DNA of 64,000 bases from Bradyrhizobium sp. LTSP885 (GTDB lineage: Bacteria; Pseudomonadota; Alphaproteobacteria; Rhizobiales; Xanthobacteraceae). The position numbers and the translations under genes were made by a program. Location of the stretch: assembly GCF_000938305.1 (NCBI RefSeq), contig NZ_JYMT01000043.1, positions 124,001-188,000 of the forward strand. The letters run 5' to 3'. Under the pieces are notes generated by a model. That model made no database searches. It was not told the DNA's origin and saw only the letters and a program-made list of their open reading frames with translations. This document shows positions 16,498 to 24,975 of this stretch, in pieces; the stretch's first letter is position 1, and the number at the start of each line of letters is the position of its first letter.

Positions 16498-17406
16498 CTA
16501 CGGCTTGATATAGGCCTCGGGATCGCCGCGCGCGTGCGCCTCCATCGCGTCGAGGAAGCAGCGCGCCTTGGCCGGGACATATTGCCGCGCCGGCAGCAGC
16601 GCATGCACGTTCAAGGGTTCGCAGGCATGGTCGGGCAGCAGCCGCAGCAGCTGACCGGACGCGACTGCGGCGCGGGTATAACTCGCGGTCACCCGCAGCA
16701 CGCCGTGGCCGGCGAGCGCCGCCTGCAGGCGGACATGCGCGTTCGAACTGGTAAGGCGCGCCTTGTCGACTGCGAGATGCTCGACCGCTCCGCCGGGCGC
16801 GGTGATCGCCCATGGTGGATCGCTGGGGCCGGTCAGCAGCGGCAACTTCCTCAATTCCTCCAGGGTGCGCGGTTCGCCGAATCTCTCCAGCAGCGAAGGC
16901 GCCGCGAACAGGCCGCGCTCGAGGGTGAAGACGCGGCGGATCACGATGCCGGCGGACGGCAGCGGCGCTTCCAGCATCGCAAACACGATGTCGTAATTCT
17001 CGGTGATCGGATTGACGATGTCGTGCTCGACATCGATCCGGATCGCGAGGTCCGGATAGCGGCTCATCACATCGCAGGCGACCGGACCGGCGTGATGCGC
17101 ACCGAATTCGTAAGGCGCCTTGATGCGCAGCGTGCCGGCGACCGCGCTGCTCATCGCCAGCGCCTCGCTGTGGGTGTCGTGCAGCGCTGTGAACAGCGGG
17201 CGCACCTTGCGATAGATGGTTTCGCCTGAATCGGTCAGCCGCAAATGCCGCGTGGTGCGCTCGATCAGGCGCAGCCCGAGATTGGCCTCCAGTCGCTGCA
17301 CCGCAGCACTGAGGCTCGATTTGGGATGCCCGAGCACGCGCGCGGCAGCCGTGAAGCCGCCATGCTCGACAACCTCGCAAAACAGCTCCCAGTCGCGCCA
17401 CTCCAT
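16498..17406 (-). CDS. LysR-family transcriptional regulator
   Basis: A 302-residue LysR regulator. The HTH at residues 1-60 reads MEWRDWELFCEVVEHGGF with AARVLGHPKSSLSAAVQRLE, followed by ERTTRHLRLTDSGE. The effector-binding domain follows (about 90-300). The ATG at 17406 gives the normal length; an ATG at 17445 would add 13 residues before the usual beginning. It is divergent from the Rieske oxygenase at 17514 with about 107 bases between. The classical LysR arrangement suggests it controls that gene, probably in response to an aromatic ligand. Confidence 0.9.
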   Translation of the reverse strand: MEWRDWELFCEVVEHGGFTAAARVLGHPKSSLSAAVQRLEANLGLRLIERTTRHLRLTDSGETIYRKVRPLFTALHDTHSEALAMSSAVAGTLRIKAPYEFGAHHAGPVACDVMSRYPDLAIRIDVEHDIVNPITENYDIVFAMLEAPLPSAGIVIRRVFTLERGLFAAPSLLERFGEPRTLEELRKLPLLTGPSDPPWAITAPGGAVEHLAVDKARLTSSNAHVRLQAALAGHGVLRVTASYTRAAVASGQLLRLLPDHACEPLNVHALLPARQYVPAKARCFLDAMEAHARGDPEAYIKP

Positions 17407-17513
17407 GGCTGATTGTCCATCCACCTGTACAGTGTGTCCAGCCAAATCGGGTTATCGGGATGACCGCGATCACCTAAAGCTCGTTGCAACGAATATTGCA
17501 TCGGGAGGGTGAC

Positions 17514-18581
17514 ATGGCTGACGACGACGGAATTTTCCTGCGCAACGCCTGGTACGTGGCGGCGTGGAATCACGAGCTGATCGACGGCAAGAAGGTCGCG
17601 CGCACCATCCTGGAACGACCGATCGTGCTTTATCGAGGCGCAAGCGGGCAGGTCGTCGCGCTCGACGACCGCTGCTGCCATCGCGCCGCGCCGCTGTCGA
17701 TGGGGCGGGTCGAGGGTGACGACATCAGGTGCATGTATCACGGCATGAAGTTCGCCGCCGATGGCAAGTGCATCCAGATTCCCGGCCAGGATGTCATTCC
17801 CGCCAAGCTCGGCGTGCGCAGCTATCCCGTGGTCGAGCGCTACAACATGATCTTCATCTGGACCGGTGATGCCGAGAAGGCCGATCCGAAGCTGATCCTC
17901 GACTATCCGCCGCTCGAAGATCCCCGGTGGCGGGGGCTGCCGGGCTACATGCACTACAAGGCCAATTGGCTGCTGATCGTCGATAATCTCAGCGACTTCG
18001 CCCATCTCGCCTTCGTGCACACCACCACGCTCGGCGGCTCCGAGGAATACGCCTACAAGACCAAGCCGGTTGCCATCGAGAAACTGGATGACGGTTTCCG
18101 TGTCGAGCGCTGGCACATGGGCGCCGAGCCGCCTCCGTACCACAAGAAGGTGATCTCGAATAAAACCGACACGATCGACCGCCGCAACGTCGGCCACATG
18201 AGGATTCCCGGTATCTTCACGCTCGACACGACGTTCGCGCCCGCAGGGCAGGGCGTCGAGAAGGGCGTCCAGGTCCCGGGCACGCGGCAGTACCGCAACG
18301 CGCAGTTCATGACGCCGGAGACGCGCTCGACCACGCATTTCTTCTGGAATTACCTGCACGATTTCGACATCGACAACCCGAACATCGCGCTGTCGCTGCG
18401 GCACTCCCTCGAGGAGGCCTTCAACGAGGACAAGGACATCATCGAGGCGCAGCAGAAGGTGCTCGACGCCGATCCGAACTACCAGCTGCTTGCGATTGGC
18501 GCCGACGCGCCGCTGACCTATTTCCGATGGCTGTTTGCGCGCAAGGTCGAGGCGGAGAAGAGCGCCGCGCGCGCTGCCTGA
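17514..18581 (+). CDS. Rieske non-haem iron oxygenase, vanillate O-demethylase (VanA)-like
   Basis: A 355-residue ring-hydroxylating or demethylating oxygenase alpha subunit. The Rieske cluster ligands are Cys54-x-His56 and Cys73-x2-His76 (RCMYHGMKF). The mononuclear iron ligands are His164 and His169 in DNLSDFAHLAFVHTTT. Length and sequence resemble VanA, which demethylates vanillate with a VanB reductase; no reductase gene is adjacent. A GGGAGG ribosome site precedes the ATG at 17514; an earlier in-frame start at 17484 is less likely. It is followed by a strong bidirectional terminator and is divergent from a LysR regulator. The substrate is inferred only by similarity. Confidence 0.9.
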   Translation: MADDDGIFLRNAWYVAAWNHELIDGKKVARTILERPIVLYRGASGQVVALDDRCCHRAAPLSMGRVEGDDIRCMYHGMKFAADGKCIQIPGQDVIPAKLGVRSYPVVERYNMIFIWTGDAEKADPKLILDYPPLEDPRWRGLPGYMHYKANWLLIVDNLSDFAHLAFVHTTTLGGSEEYAYKTKPVAIEKLDDGFRVERWHMGAEPPPYHKKVISNKTDTIDRRNVGHMRIPGIFTLDTTFAPAGQGVEKGVQVPGTRQYRNAQFMTPETRSTTHFFWNYLHDFDIDNPNIALSLRHSLEEAFNEDKDIIEAQQKVLDADPNYQLLAIGADAPLTYFRWLFARKVEAEKSAARAA

Positions 18582-18600
18582 ACAAGATTGTGTCAAACAA

Positions 18601-18633
18601 AATGGCGCGGAAGCCATCGGCTGCCGCGCCATT
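18601..18633. terminator. Bidirectional intrinsic terminator
   Basis: AATGGCGCGG (18601-18610) pairs with CCGCGCCATT (18624-18633), and inside it AGCC pairs with GGCT around an ATC loop, giving a nearly continuous 14-bp stem. CTTTC follows on plus, and an A-rich stretch precedes it, so minus also ends in T-rich sequence. It separates the convergent Rieske oxygenase and RidA genes. Confidence 0.8.
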
Positions 18634-18661
18634 CTTTCAAGATGATCTGAAACGGTCGCGC

Positions 18662-19012
18662 TTACTTCGCCGCGACGACCATGATCTCGACATTGTATTG
18701 CGGGGCCGCCAGCTTGGCCTCGACGGTGGCGCGCGCCGGCGTGTTGCCTTGCGAGACCCAGCCGTCCCACGCCGCGTTCATCTCGGGGAAGGTCTTCATG
18801 TCGGTGATGTAGATCGTCGCGCTGAGGAGCTTCGACTTGTCGGTGCCGGCCTTCGCCAGGTGACCGTCGATGATCGACAGGATGTCCTTGGTCTGGTCGG
18901 TGACGCTGCCGCCGGCGGCCTTGCCGGCGACGACGCCGGCGAGATAGACGGTGTTGCCGTGCACGACGACCTGGCTCATGCGCGGGCCGGTTTCGAAACG
19001 CTGAATGCTCAT
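18662..19012 (-). CDS. RidA (YjgF/YER057c) family protein
   Basis: A 116-residue protein of the RidA family: NTVYLAGVVAGKAAGGSV, DQTKDILSIIDGHLAKAG and the C-terminal arginine motif NTPARATVEAKLA, which in RidA contacts the substrate carboxylate. RidA enzymes hydrolyse reactive enamines/imines from PLP enzymes; paralogues act on other imines. The usual length is about 130, so this one is slightly short. It is convergent with the Rieske gene across the terminator at 18601-18633. Confidence 0.9.
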   Translation of the reverse strand: MSIQRFETGPRMSQVVVHGNTVYLAGVVAGKAAGGSVTDQTKDILSIIDGHLAKAGTDKSKLLSATIYITDMKTFPEMNAAWDGWVSQGNTPARATVEAKLAAPQYNVEIMVVAAK

Positions 19013-19206
19013 TTAATTCTCCACTTGAATGGCCGGCACTCTCTAGCGCGTCAGGACGACCGCCGCCACTGCGCATTTTGCAAGCCGCTTCACGAAATCG
19101 ATCGAAATTGCACCGAGGTCGCCTCGGCGCAATCGCGTTGTCAAAACCTGGTCCGAATGGCGGGAATTGCGCCGCGGCTCCAATCGCCGGAGGTGCTGCT
19201 TCCCGA

Positions 19207-20658
19207 TCAGGCTGACGGATTCAGCGCACTGGCCCAGCGTGCGAACAGCGCCACCCGCTCGGCCGGCCAGGCGCCATCGCAGGGCATGGTGCCGGCCTGC
19301 AGCCGTGCCAGGATCTGCTCACCATGCCTGCTGACATCCTCTTCCTTCCAGAGGTCAAAGGCGAACAGCATCGAGTTGCGGTCCATCGGCCGGAACAGCG
19401 GCCGGATGTGCTGCTCGAACTGCACGTCTTCATCGGGGCCGGGCAATGCCGGATCAGCGTCGTTCGTGGTCTGTGCGTTGTCGGCGAGCGCGGATGGCCG
19501 CGTGCCTGGTGTCGCGTTGCAGACCCACCACCATCGCGGCACCGGCATGTTCGGCGGCGGCTTGGCGCCCGCCCCGGAATTCTCCATCGCGATCCGCGAA
19601 CCCCATTCGATATAGGCGACGAAGGCGGCGCGGAATTCGGGATCGGACGGCAGCCCGGCATCGTCGGCGCTCTGCACCATGTAGGTCGCCCACAGCGCGC
19701 GCTGCACCGGCTGGATCTCCTTGCCGATGTGCTGCGAGACCATCCGCCGATAGCCGCCATAGCGCTCGGTGTAGAAGCGCGGGCCGCCGAACACCTCGCT
19801 GAGCCAGGCCGCGACCCGTTCAGGATGGTCCGGCGACATCTCCGCGAACAGCGGCCCGAGCAGCGGGTCCTCCGGCACGTAGCGGCTGTAGAAGATCCGC
19901 GTCATGTCGAGCAGCGCCGGATAGCCGCCGGCCCATTCGAACAGCGTCGGCTCGCGCAATGGATCGGGAACGGGATCGCGGAATTCGACATTCCAATGCA
20001 TCCCGCTGCAGAACGGCTTGTTCAGCGACGAGCCGCAGCGGCACAGGCTGACATGCTCCTGCGACGCGCCCGCGTTCTGTACGAAGGGGACGCCGTCCTC
20101 ATCGACCAGTTCGACATGCCCAGTGACGCGATAGGGGCCGTCCTTGGACACCTCGATCTGCGGCGGCCGGCTGACATCAGACAGGTTGGCATCGCGCGCG
20201 GGTCGGATGCCGATGCCAAGCGCGCCCGACGGGCATTTGCGCACCGCGTTGACGAGATCATCGAGCCGCGCGCCGCTCGGCGTGACGAAGGGCTCTTCGC
20301 CGAGATGAAACACCGATTTGAGACGGTCGGTGCAGAAGCCGGAATGCGCGCAGGTACCGCGGTTGTCTGATACGAACGCCTGCTGTCCTGCATAGACATC
20401 GAGCTTGTCGGGCACCCGCCGCGGATCCTTGGCGTCGGTGAAGCCGCGCCTGATGTGGCTGTCGTCGCAGAACGGTTTTGTCTGTGATTGCCCGCAGCGG
20501 CAGAGCCTGACCGGCGTCTCGGCTGCGATCGGCACACCGAGGTGATCGACGATCGCAATGCCGGGGTCTGGTTGGTAAGGCCCGTTGCGTGTGACGACGA
20601 TGCGTGGGTGCGTCGTGCGCGCATCGCGCGCGGCCTCGGCGGAACTGTCTTCTGTCAT
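19207..20658 (-). CDS. CDGSH - ferredoxin-like - CDGSH - truncated haemoglobin fusion protein
   Basis: A 483-residue modular metalloprotein. Residues 50-70 form a CDGSH [2Fe-2S] site (Cys53, Cys55, Cys64, His68). Residues 100-150 are a divergent ferredoxin-like Fer4_19 segment (Cys103, His105, Cys109, Cys142-Pro). Residues 200-225 are a second CDGSH (Cys206, Cys208, Cys217, His221). Residues 245-355 are a truncated globin, with the likely proximal His310 in VSQHIGKEI. The C-terminal 60 residues (LFAFDLWKEEDVSRHGEQIL, then RLQAGTMPCDGAWP) are a further conserved-looking module. It has no signal peptide, so it is cytoplasmic. A role in NO, oxygen or redox chemistry is inferred from the domains. 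It is divergent from an HxlR regulator 104 bases away. Confidence 0.88.
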   Translation of the reverse strand: MTEDSSAEAARDARTTHPRIVVTRNGPYQPDPGIAIVDHLGVPIAAETPVRLCRCGQSQTKPFCDDSHIRRGFTDAKDPRRVPDKLDVYAGQQAFVSDNRGTCAHSGFCTDRLKSVFHLGEEPFVTPSGARLDDLVNAVRKCPSGALGIGIRPARDANLSDVSRPPQIEVSKDGPYRVTGHVELVDEDGVPFVQNAGASQEHVSLCRCGSSLNKPFCSGMHWNVEFRDPVPDPLREPTLFEWAGGYPALLDMTRIFYSRYVPEDPLLGPLFAEMSPDHPERVAAWLSEVFGGPRFYTERYGGYRRMVSQHIGKEIQPVQRALWATYMVQSADDAGLPSDPEFRAAFVAYIEWGSRIAMENSGAGAKPPPNMPVPRWWWVCNATPGTRPSALADNAQTTNDADPALPGPDEDVQFEQHIRPLFRPMDRNSMLFAFDLWKEEDVSRHGEQILARLQAGTMPCDGAWPAERVALFARWASALNPSA

Positions 20659-20762
20659 GCCTTGTAATGATCCCTAAGTTCTCCCCAACCCGCGCAAGCG
20701 TGCTTAGATGGATCGATGGCGGCCCTCAACGAACCAGATGGAAAGTGCCGCGGGAGAGCGGG

Positions 20763-21116
20763 ATGATACGCAAGACCAAGCGCAAATATGGTTGCCCGGT
20801 CGAATTCTCGATCGATCAGCTCAGCGGCAAATGGAAGACGGTGATCCTGAGCCGGCTAAAAATCCGCCCGATGCGTTATGGCGAATTGCGCCACGACATC
20901 CCGTCATTGAGCGACAAGGTCCTGACCGAGCGTCTGCGCGATCTCTGCAACGCCGGCTTCGTCAAGCACGAGCGCGCCGGCAGCAACTCGCGCTACAGCC
21001 TGACCAAGCGCGGCGAGATGCTGAAGCCGATGCTGCAGGCGCTGTACGATTGGGGCGAGGCCAACGCCGAACCGTTCGGCGTTCGCTTCCTCAGTGCGGA
21101 GGCGGATGAGAGGTGA
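20763..21116 (+). CDS. HxlR-family transcriptional regulator
   Basis: A 117-residue winged-helix regulator of the HxlR type: CPVEFSIDQLSGKWKTVIL, then RPMRYGELRHDIPSLSDKVL, and a charged C-terminus. Such proteins often sense aldehydes or redox-active compounds through a cysteine; the cysteine near the start (YGCPVE) sits in the usual place. The ATG at 20763 was chosen because the family begins about ten residues before CPVE; an in-frame start at 20604 would lie inside the divergent gene. It probably regulates the CDGSH-globin gene and itself. Confidence 0.9.
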   Translation: MIRKTKRKYGCPVEFSIDQLSGKWKTVILSRLKIRPMRYGELRHDIPSLSDKVLTERLRDLCNAGFVKHERAGSNSRYSLTKRGEMLKPMLQALYDWGEANAEPFGVRFLSAEADER

Positions 21117-21730
21117 GGGGAGATAAATTGAAATCAGGTTGGATCGGTCTGGCCGAAACCTCTGTGCACCCTCCTCCGCAAGCGCCGTCGCAGGAGCGCG
21201 TTGCCAAAATATCGAAAACAACCCCATGCAAAGTAGCCGGCGGTGGCCGGCGTTCGACCAGGCGACTGTTCGACCAGGCGACTTGACACGTCGGGCAACT
21301 CAGCGATATTCTTCTAATATTCCGAAATCGTGCAGGCGCCCGGAGAGGGGCAGCTCTTTCGCGGTTGCCATTCATGATCGGCGAGTTCGTAACGCACGGT
21401 TCGAGCCCCCAGTTTGGAAGCTTGCATCACATGGTCTGGCTAGACGCAACGCTCCGGGCAGGCCCCGGTTGGACGCTTACGGGGTAGAAGCGGACATCAG
21501 CCAGCCGACAATCTCGCTGAAACCGTCGAAAATGACTCTGAACAGAAGTCGGCTCGGTATCCGCCGTGTTCGGGAATGGTTCTGCAGTTGCCAATCTGTT
21601 CCGATGTGCGACCCGGGTACTGGCCTGTTCCCGAGCGTAGTGGCTTGGTTTTATTTCGTAGTGGCATGATTTGAAAAACCGACTCTCGAGCCCATGGGTA
21701 GAGGCAATGTCCTAAATTCAGGAGAGCTAG
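21117..21730. other. Intergenic stretch, about 600 bases, degraded sequence
   Basis: No convincing gene. A 176-codon frame at 21139-21669 has no family resemblance and is rich in Arg, Ser and Pro, typical of chance frames. A 16-base tandem duplication (GTTCGACCAGGCGACT at 21252-21267 and 21268-21283) is visible. The block around 21206-21240 (AAATATCGAAAACAACCCC) resembles recurrent intergenic sequence I recall from Bradyrhizobium. Base composition shifts toward A+T near the right end. Confidence 0.4.
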
Positions 21731-21904
21731 ATGGATTGGTCAGAATTGGTCCGGAAAGCCGTCGAGTTGGGTGGAAAGACTTGCTTTGTGACCTTCGATC
21801 AAATCAACGATTTGATTGATCAGCCTGCGGAGGTCGATCCGAAAGACATCGAGGCCCTCATAATGGCACTGAGCGACAGAGGCATTGATCTCGTGAATGA
21901 GTAA
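21731..21904 (+). CDS. 57-residue protein resembling an isolated sigma-70 region 1.1
   Basis: An ATG at 21731 preceded by AGGAG (21720-21724) at ideal spacing opens a 57-codon frame to TAA 21902-21904. The protein reads SELVRKAVELGGKTCFVTFD, then QINDLIDQ, then EVDPKDIEALIMALSDRGID and LVNE. The pattern is leading helix, hydrophobic turn, ‘(Y/F)D-x-IND-L’, ‘V-DP-x-x-IE-x-LI-x-x-L-x-x-x-GI-x-(L/V)’. It is the same as in the N-terminal region 1.1 of primary sigma factors, which keeps free sigma from binding DNA and occupies the RNA-polymerase main channel. Nothing of regions 1.2-4 follows. The function is unknown; it could modulate sigma or polymerase. Confidence 0.75.
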   Translation: MDWSELVRKAVELGGKTCFVTFDQINDLIDQPAEVDPKDIEALIMALSDRGIDLVNE

Positions 21905-22143
21905 GGCCGCCTCAGTTGGCGTTCTCTTTTATATCGAAACCGAGCGTGCGATGTCGCATGTTGGCTCGTTTGAGACACGCCGGCGCGGCCTCGGAATGTC
22001 CGTTTGCTTGAGTATACCGGAAGTCATCGGCGGACGAGCAAACCGACGCGAATTACCCTTAGCGGATCGCTCGATCTGGAAGGCTTGCGTAGGTCTCGAC
22101 CTTCTCGGTATCGTGGCATAGGTTCCACCGGTCTACCTGGAAA

Positions 22144-22860
22144 GTGATTGTGAGAGTTCTGAGAAACCTGATCGACCATCGCCGCGTTTGGCGTGGCTTG
22201 CGGGATTATCCGATTTATTCTCCGCCTTTTCACGACAGTGAGCTCGTACTCGCGAAACGGGAGATCGAGACGAACTATGAGTACTTTCTGGAAAACAAAG
22301 CGCTTCGTCTGGAATACCTCGCCAAATATTTGAGAACGTTTTCGGTCGAGTTGCGCTTTTCCGCGGAAGTATTGTCCATACTCGACGCCTGGGTCTATCG
22401 CTACGGCGGCCACCTCGTTCCGGCCGGAGGTGATACTATAAGTGCATTGGCAGATTACGAACCTGCCTGGGCCGGAAAGTATCTTGGCCTCAACGTCGTG
22501 AATGATATCGCGATTTTTGCGGGCGATTACATCGTCTCGAAGAATCTTCGTACGCGATGGGACGTGTGGTTTGGCGACGGGACTCAGCGCGACTACGAAA
22601 AGCAAGGCTTTGGTCAACCATGCCTATTTGGCCTGAGCCACGTCTCCCGCCAAGGACCTCACTCCGTGCTTTGGGAAATATATCGATTCTGCGACGCTAG
22701 TCGTTTCAGAATACTTCATGGAAATGTCGTCGTTAGCCCATCGCACATGCCAAACGCGATGCTTCGTGTTCTGACCCATTTGGCAGATCCGGGCGCGCCA
22801 CCTCCCGTTTCAGTTTCTTATGCATACTTAGACGATCCTAACTTTGTTATCGACGACTGA
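22144..22860 (+). CDS. Unrecognised 238-residue protein
   Basis: The frame begins at a GTG (22144) or six bases later at a second GTG (22150) that is better spaced from TGGAAA. It ends at TGA 22858-22860. The protein is aromatic-rich and acidic/basic mixed (RDYPIYSPPFHDSELVLAKR, then EYFLENKALRLEYLAKYLRT, later NVVNDIAIFAGDYIVSKNL), with no signal peptide or membrane helix. I recognise no family. It is globular-looking with a normal codon pattern but A+T-richer wobble positions than the neighbouring genes, which suggests transfer. It is 240 bases downstream of the sigma-1.1-like gene on the same strand and may belong with it. Confidence 0.65.
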   Translation: MIVRVLRNLIDHRRVWRGLRDYPIYSPPFHDSELVLAKREIETNYEYFLENKALRLEYLAKYLRTFSVELRFSAEVLSILDAWVYRYGGHLVPAGGDTISALADYEPAWAGKYLGLNVVNDIAIFAGDYIVSKNLRTRWDVWFGDGTQRDYEKQGFGQPCLFGLSHVSRQGPHSVLWEIYRFCDASRFRILHGNVVVSPSHMPNAMLRVLTHLADPGAPPPVSVSYAYLDDPNFVIDD

Positions 22861-23030
22861 AACACCAACCGTTTCGATCGCGCCAAAGAAAGTATTCTGC
22901 TCGAACGCGGCGCATGACCGCTACTGGCCCATCGCGAACATACTGCGTTGCCCACCGCACTTGGTCGCTATAGGAGCAAAGCGGACGTAGTCACCAGTCA
23001 CATGACGCCGCCGGTTTATAGGTACACCAC

Positions 23031-24689
23031 CTACCCCACCGCCTTCGCCGCCGCGCGTCCGGCATTCCTTCCCGAGAACAGGCAGCCGCCCAGGAACGTG
23101 CCTTCCAGCGAGCGATAGCCGTGCACGCCGCCGCCGCCGAAGCCTGCCGCTTCGCCGGCCGCATACAGGCCGCGGATGATCTGGCGGTCATTGCCGAACA
23201 CGCGCGTATCGAGATCGGTCTCGAAGCCGCCGAGCGTCTTGCGGGTCAGGATGTTGAGTTTCACCGCGATCAGCGGGCCGTGGTCGGGATCGAGGATGCG
23301 GTGCGGCTTGGCGGTGCGGATTAATCTATCGCCGATATAGCGGCGCGCATTGTGCATGTTCATCACCTGCGCGTCCTTGACGAAGGGGTTGGCGATCTCG
23401 CGATCTCGCGCCTCGATCTGCATCTTGATGTAATCGAGCTTCAAGAGATCGTTGCCGACCAGCGTGTTCATCGCACCGACGAGGTCGGCGAGATTGTCGC
23501 GCACGATGAAATCGGCGCCGTGCTGCTTGAACGCCTCCACGGGCGCCGGCGCGCCCTTGTTGGTGGCGCGCTTGATCGTCATGCGCCAGCTTTTTCCCGT
23601 CAGGTCGGGATTCTGCTCGGAGCCTGACAGCGCGAATTCCTTCTTGATGATGCTCTGGGTCAGGATGAACCAGGAATAATCGTAGCCGGTGCTCATGATG
23701 TGGTGCAGTTGCCCCAGCGTATCTGAGCCCGGGAACAGGGGCGCGGGGAAGCGCTTGCCTGATGCGTCGAACCACAGCGACGACGGCCCCGGCAGAATCC
23801 GGATGCCGTGCCGCGGCCAGATCGGGTTCCAGTTCTGGATGCCCTCGACGTAGTGCCACATCCGGTCGCGGTTGATCAGCCGTGCACCGGCGGCCTCGGT
23901 GATGCCGATCATGCGGCCGTCGACATGCTCGGGCACGCCTGAAATCATGAACTTCGGCGGCTCGCCGAGCCGCTTCGGCCAGTTCTGCCGCACCAGATCA
24001 TGATTGCCGCCGATGCCGCCGGAGGCGACGATCACGGCTTGTGCGCGAAGGGAAAAATCGCCCACGACTTTACGCGAGGAGCTCTTGCCGCGCTCGACAT
24101 CGGTCGGTTCCAGGATCGCGCCGCTGACGCCGTCGACGGCACCGTTGGTAATGTTGAGCGCATCGACGCGATGGCGGAACTTGAAGATCAGCCGGCCATT
24201 TTTGGCGGCCTCGCGCGCACGCCGCTCGAACGGCTCGACGATTCCGGGGCCGGTGCCCCAGGTCACGTGAAAGCGCGGCACCGAATTGCCGTGACCCATC
24301 GCGTCATAGCCGCCGCGTTCGGCCCAGCCGACCACCGGGAAGATGCGATGGCCCATCGCGCGCAGCCAGTCGCGTTTCTCGCCGGCGGCGAAGGCGACAT
24401 AGGCCTCCGCCCATTGGCGCGGCCAGTGATCGTCGTCACGATCGAAGCCTGCGGTGCCCATCCAGTCCTGCATCGCCAGCTCGGCGGAATCCTTGATGCC
24501 GAGCCGCCGCTGCTCCGGCGAATCGACCAGGAACAATCCGCCGAACGACCAGAACGCCTGGCCGCCGAGGTTCTGTTCCCCTTCCTGGTCGAGCACGATG
24601 ACGCGCTTGCCGGCGTCGGCGATCTCGGTCGCGGCGACAAGTCCCGCCAGTCCGCCGCCAACCACGATCACATCTGCATCGTCAGCCAT
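23031..24689 (-). CDS. FAD-dependent dehydrogenase (KsdD/fumarate-reductase-like)
   Basis: A 552-residue flavoprotein. The N-terminal dinucleotide fold is VIVVGGGLAGLVAA with EIADAGKRVIVLDQE. The C-terminal FAD-contact segment is GLYAAGEAAGFGGGGVHGYR with SLEGTFLGGCLFSGR. It belongs to the FAD-binding dehydrogenase group that includes 3-ketosteroid dehydrogenase and flavocytochrome-type fumarate reductases (COG3573-like). There is no signal peptide, so it is cytosolic. The substrate is unknown. It stands alone on minus; the left flank (22861-23030) contains nothing recognisable. Confidence 0.88.
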   Translation of the reverse strand: MADDADVIVVGGGLAGLVAATEIADAGKRVIVLDQEGEQNLGGQAFWSFGGLFLVDSPEQRRLGIKDSAELAMQDWMGTAGFDRDDDHWPRQWAEAYVAFAAGEKRDWLRAMGHRIFPVVGWAERGGYDAMGHGNSVPRFHVTWGTGPGIVEPFERRAREAAKNGRLIFKFRHRVDALNITNGAVDGVSGAILEPTDVERGKSSSRKVVGDFSLRAQAVIVASGGIGGNHDLVRQNWPKRLGEPPKFMISGVPEHVDGRMIGITEAAGARLINRDRMWHYVEGIQNWNPIWPRHGIRILPGPSSLWFDASGKRFPAPLFPGSDTLGQLHHIMSTGYDYSWFILTQSIIKKEFALSGSEQNPDLTGKSWRMTIKRATNKGAPAPVEAFKQHGADFIVRDNLADLVGAMNTLVGNDLLKLDYIKMQIEARDREIANPFVKDAQVMNMHNARRYIGDRLIRTAKPHRILDPDHGPLIAVKLNILTRKTLGGFETDLDTRVFGNDRQIIRGLYAAGEAAGFGGGGVHGYRSLEGTFLGGCLFSGRNAGRAAAKAVG

Positions 24690-24975
24690 TCCGATTCTCC
24701 CCCAGCCTCGGCGCGATTGAAGACCGCGTCATCGAGTGCGGTCAACGCCAAATGGCTCTTGATGGCCCTTGCCTGTGGCGGTGGCGCATCAAGCGGCTGC
24801 GACGGATTGTTCCAGTTTGGGACCTTGGAGTGAGCAACTGCAGCGCGCGCGCAACACCCAATTTGAATTTGTTTTGATCGGCTTCGCTTGGCTGGACAAA
24901 ACTCCGGTCTGGCAACACGCTCACCTCCACTGCATCACCAAGACAAACAGATTCGGTTTCGACTGGGGCTGGCCA
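24690..24975. other. Intergenic stretch, about 285 bases
   Basis: This is divergent between the FAD dehydrogenase and the small exported protein. Upstream in-frame codons (from 24769) precede the chosen start of the next gene but look non-coding. No repeat, operator or RNA gene was recognised. Confidence 0.4.

Noticed and set aside
17265..19076. 603-codon minus frame across the Rieske gene and RidA
   Set aside because: It spans two well-supported genes and a terminator on the other frames, with no recognisable domain.
21396..21425. GGTTCGAGCCCCC, resembling a tRNA T arm
   Set aside because: No acceptor, D or anticodon arm can be paired around it, and no CCA end.
21139..21669. 176-codon frame before the sigma-1.1-like ORF
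   Set aside because: No ribosome site, no family, and chance-like composition in a region with a tandem duplication.
21897..22121. 74-codon frame overlapping the end of the sigma-1.1-like ORF (ATG inside AATGAGTAA)
   Set aside because: The overlap would fit coupling, but the product has no recognisable features and the frame is short. Kept as a possibility only.
22024..22617. 197-codon minus frame opposite the unknown 238-residue gene
   Set aside because: It has no domain, and the plus frame has more protein-like composition and a ribosome site.
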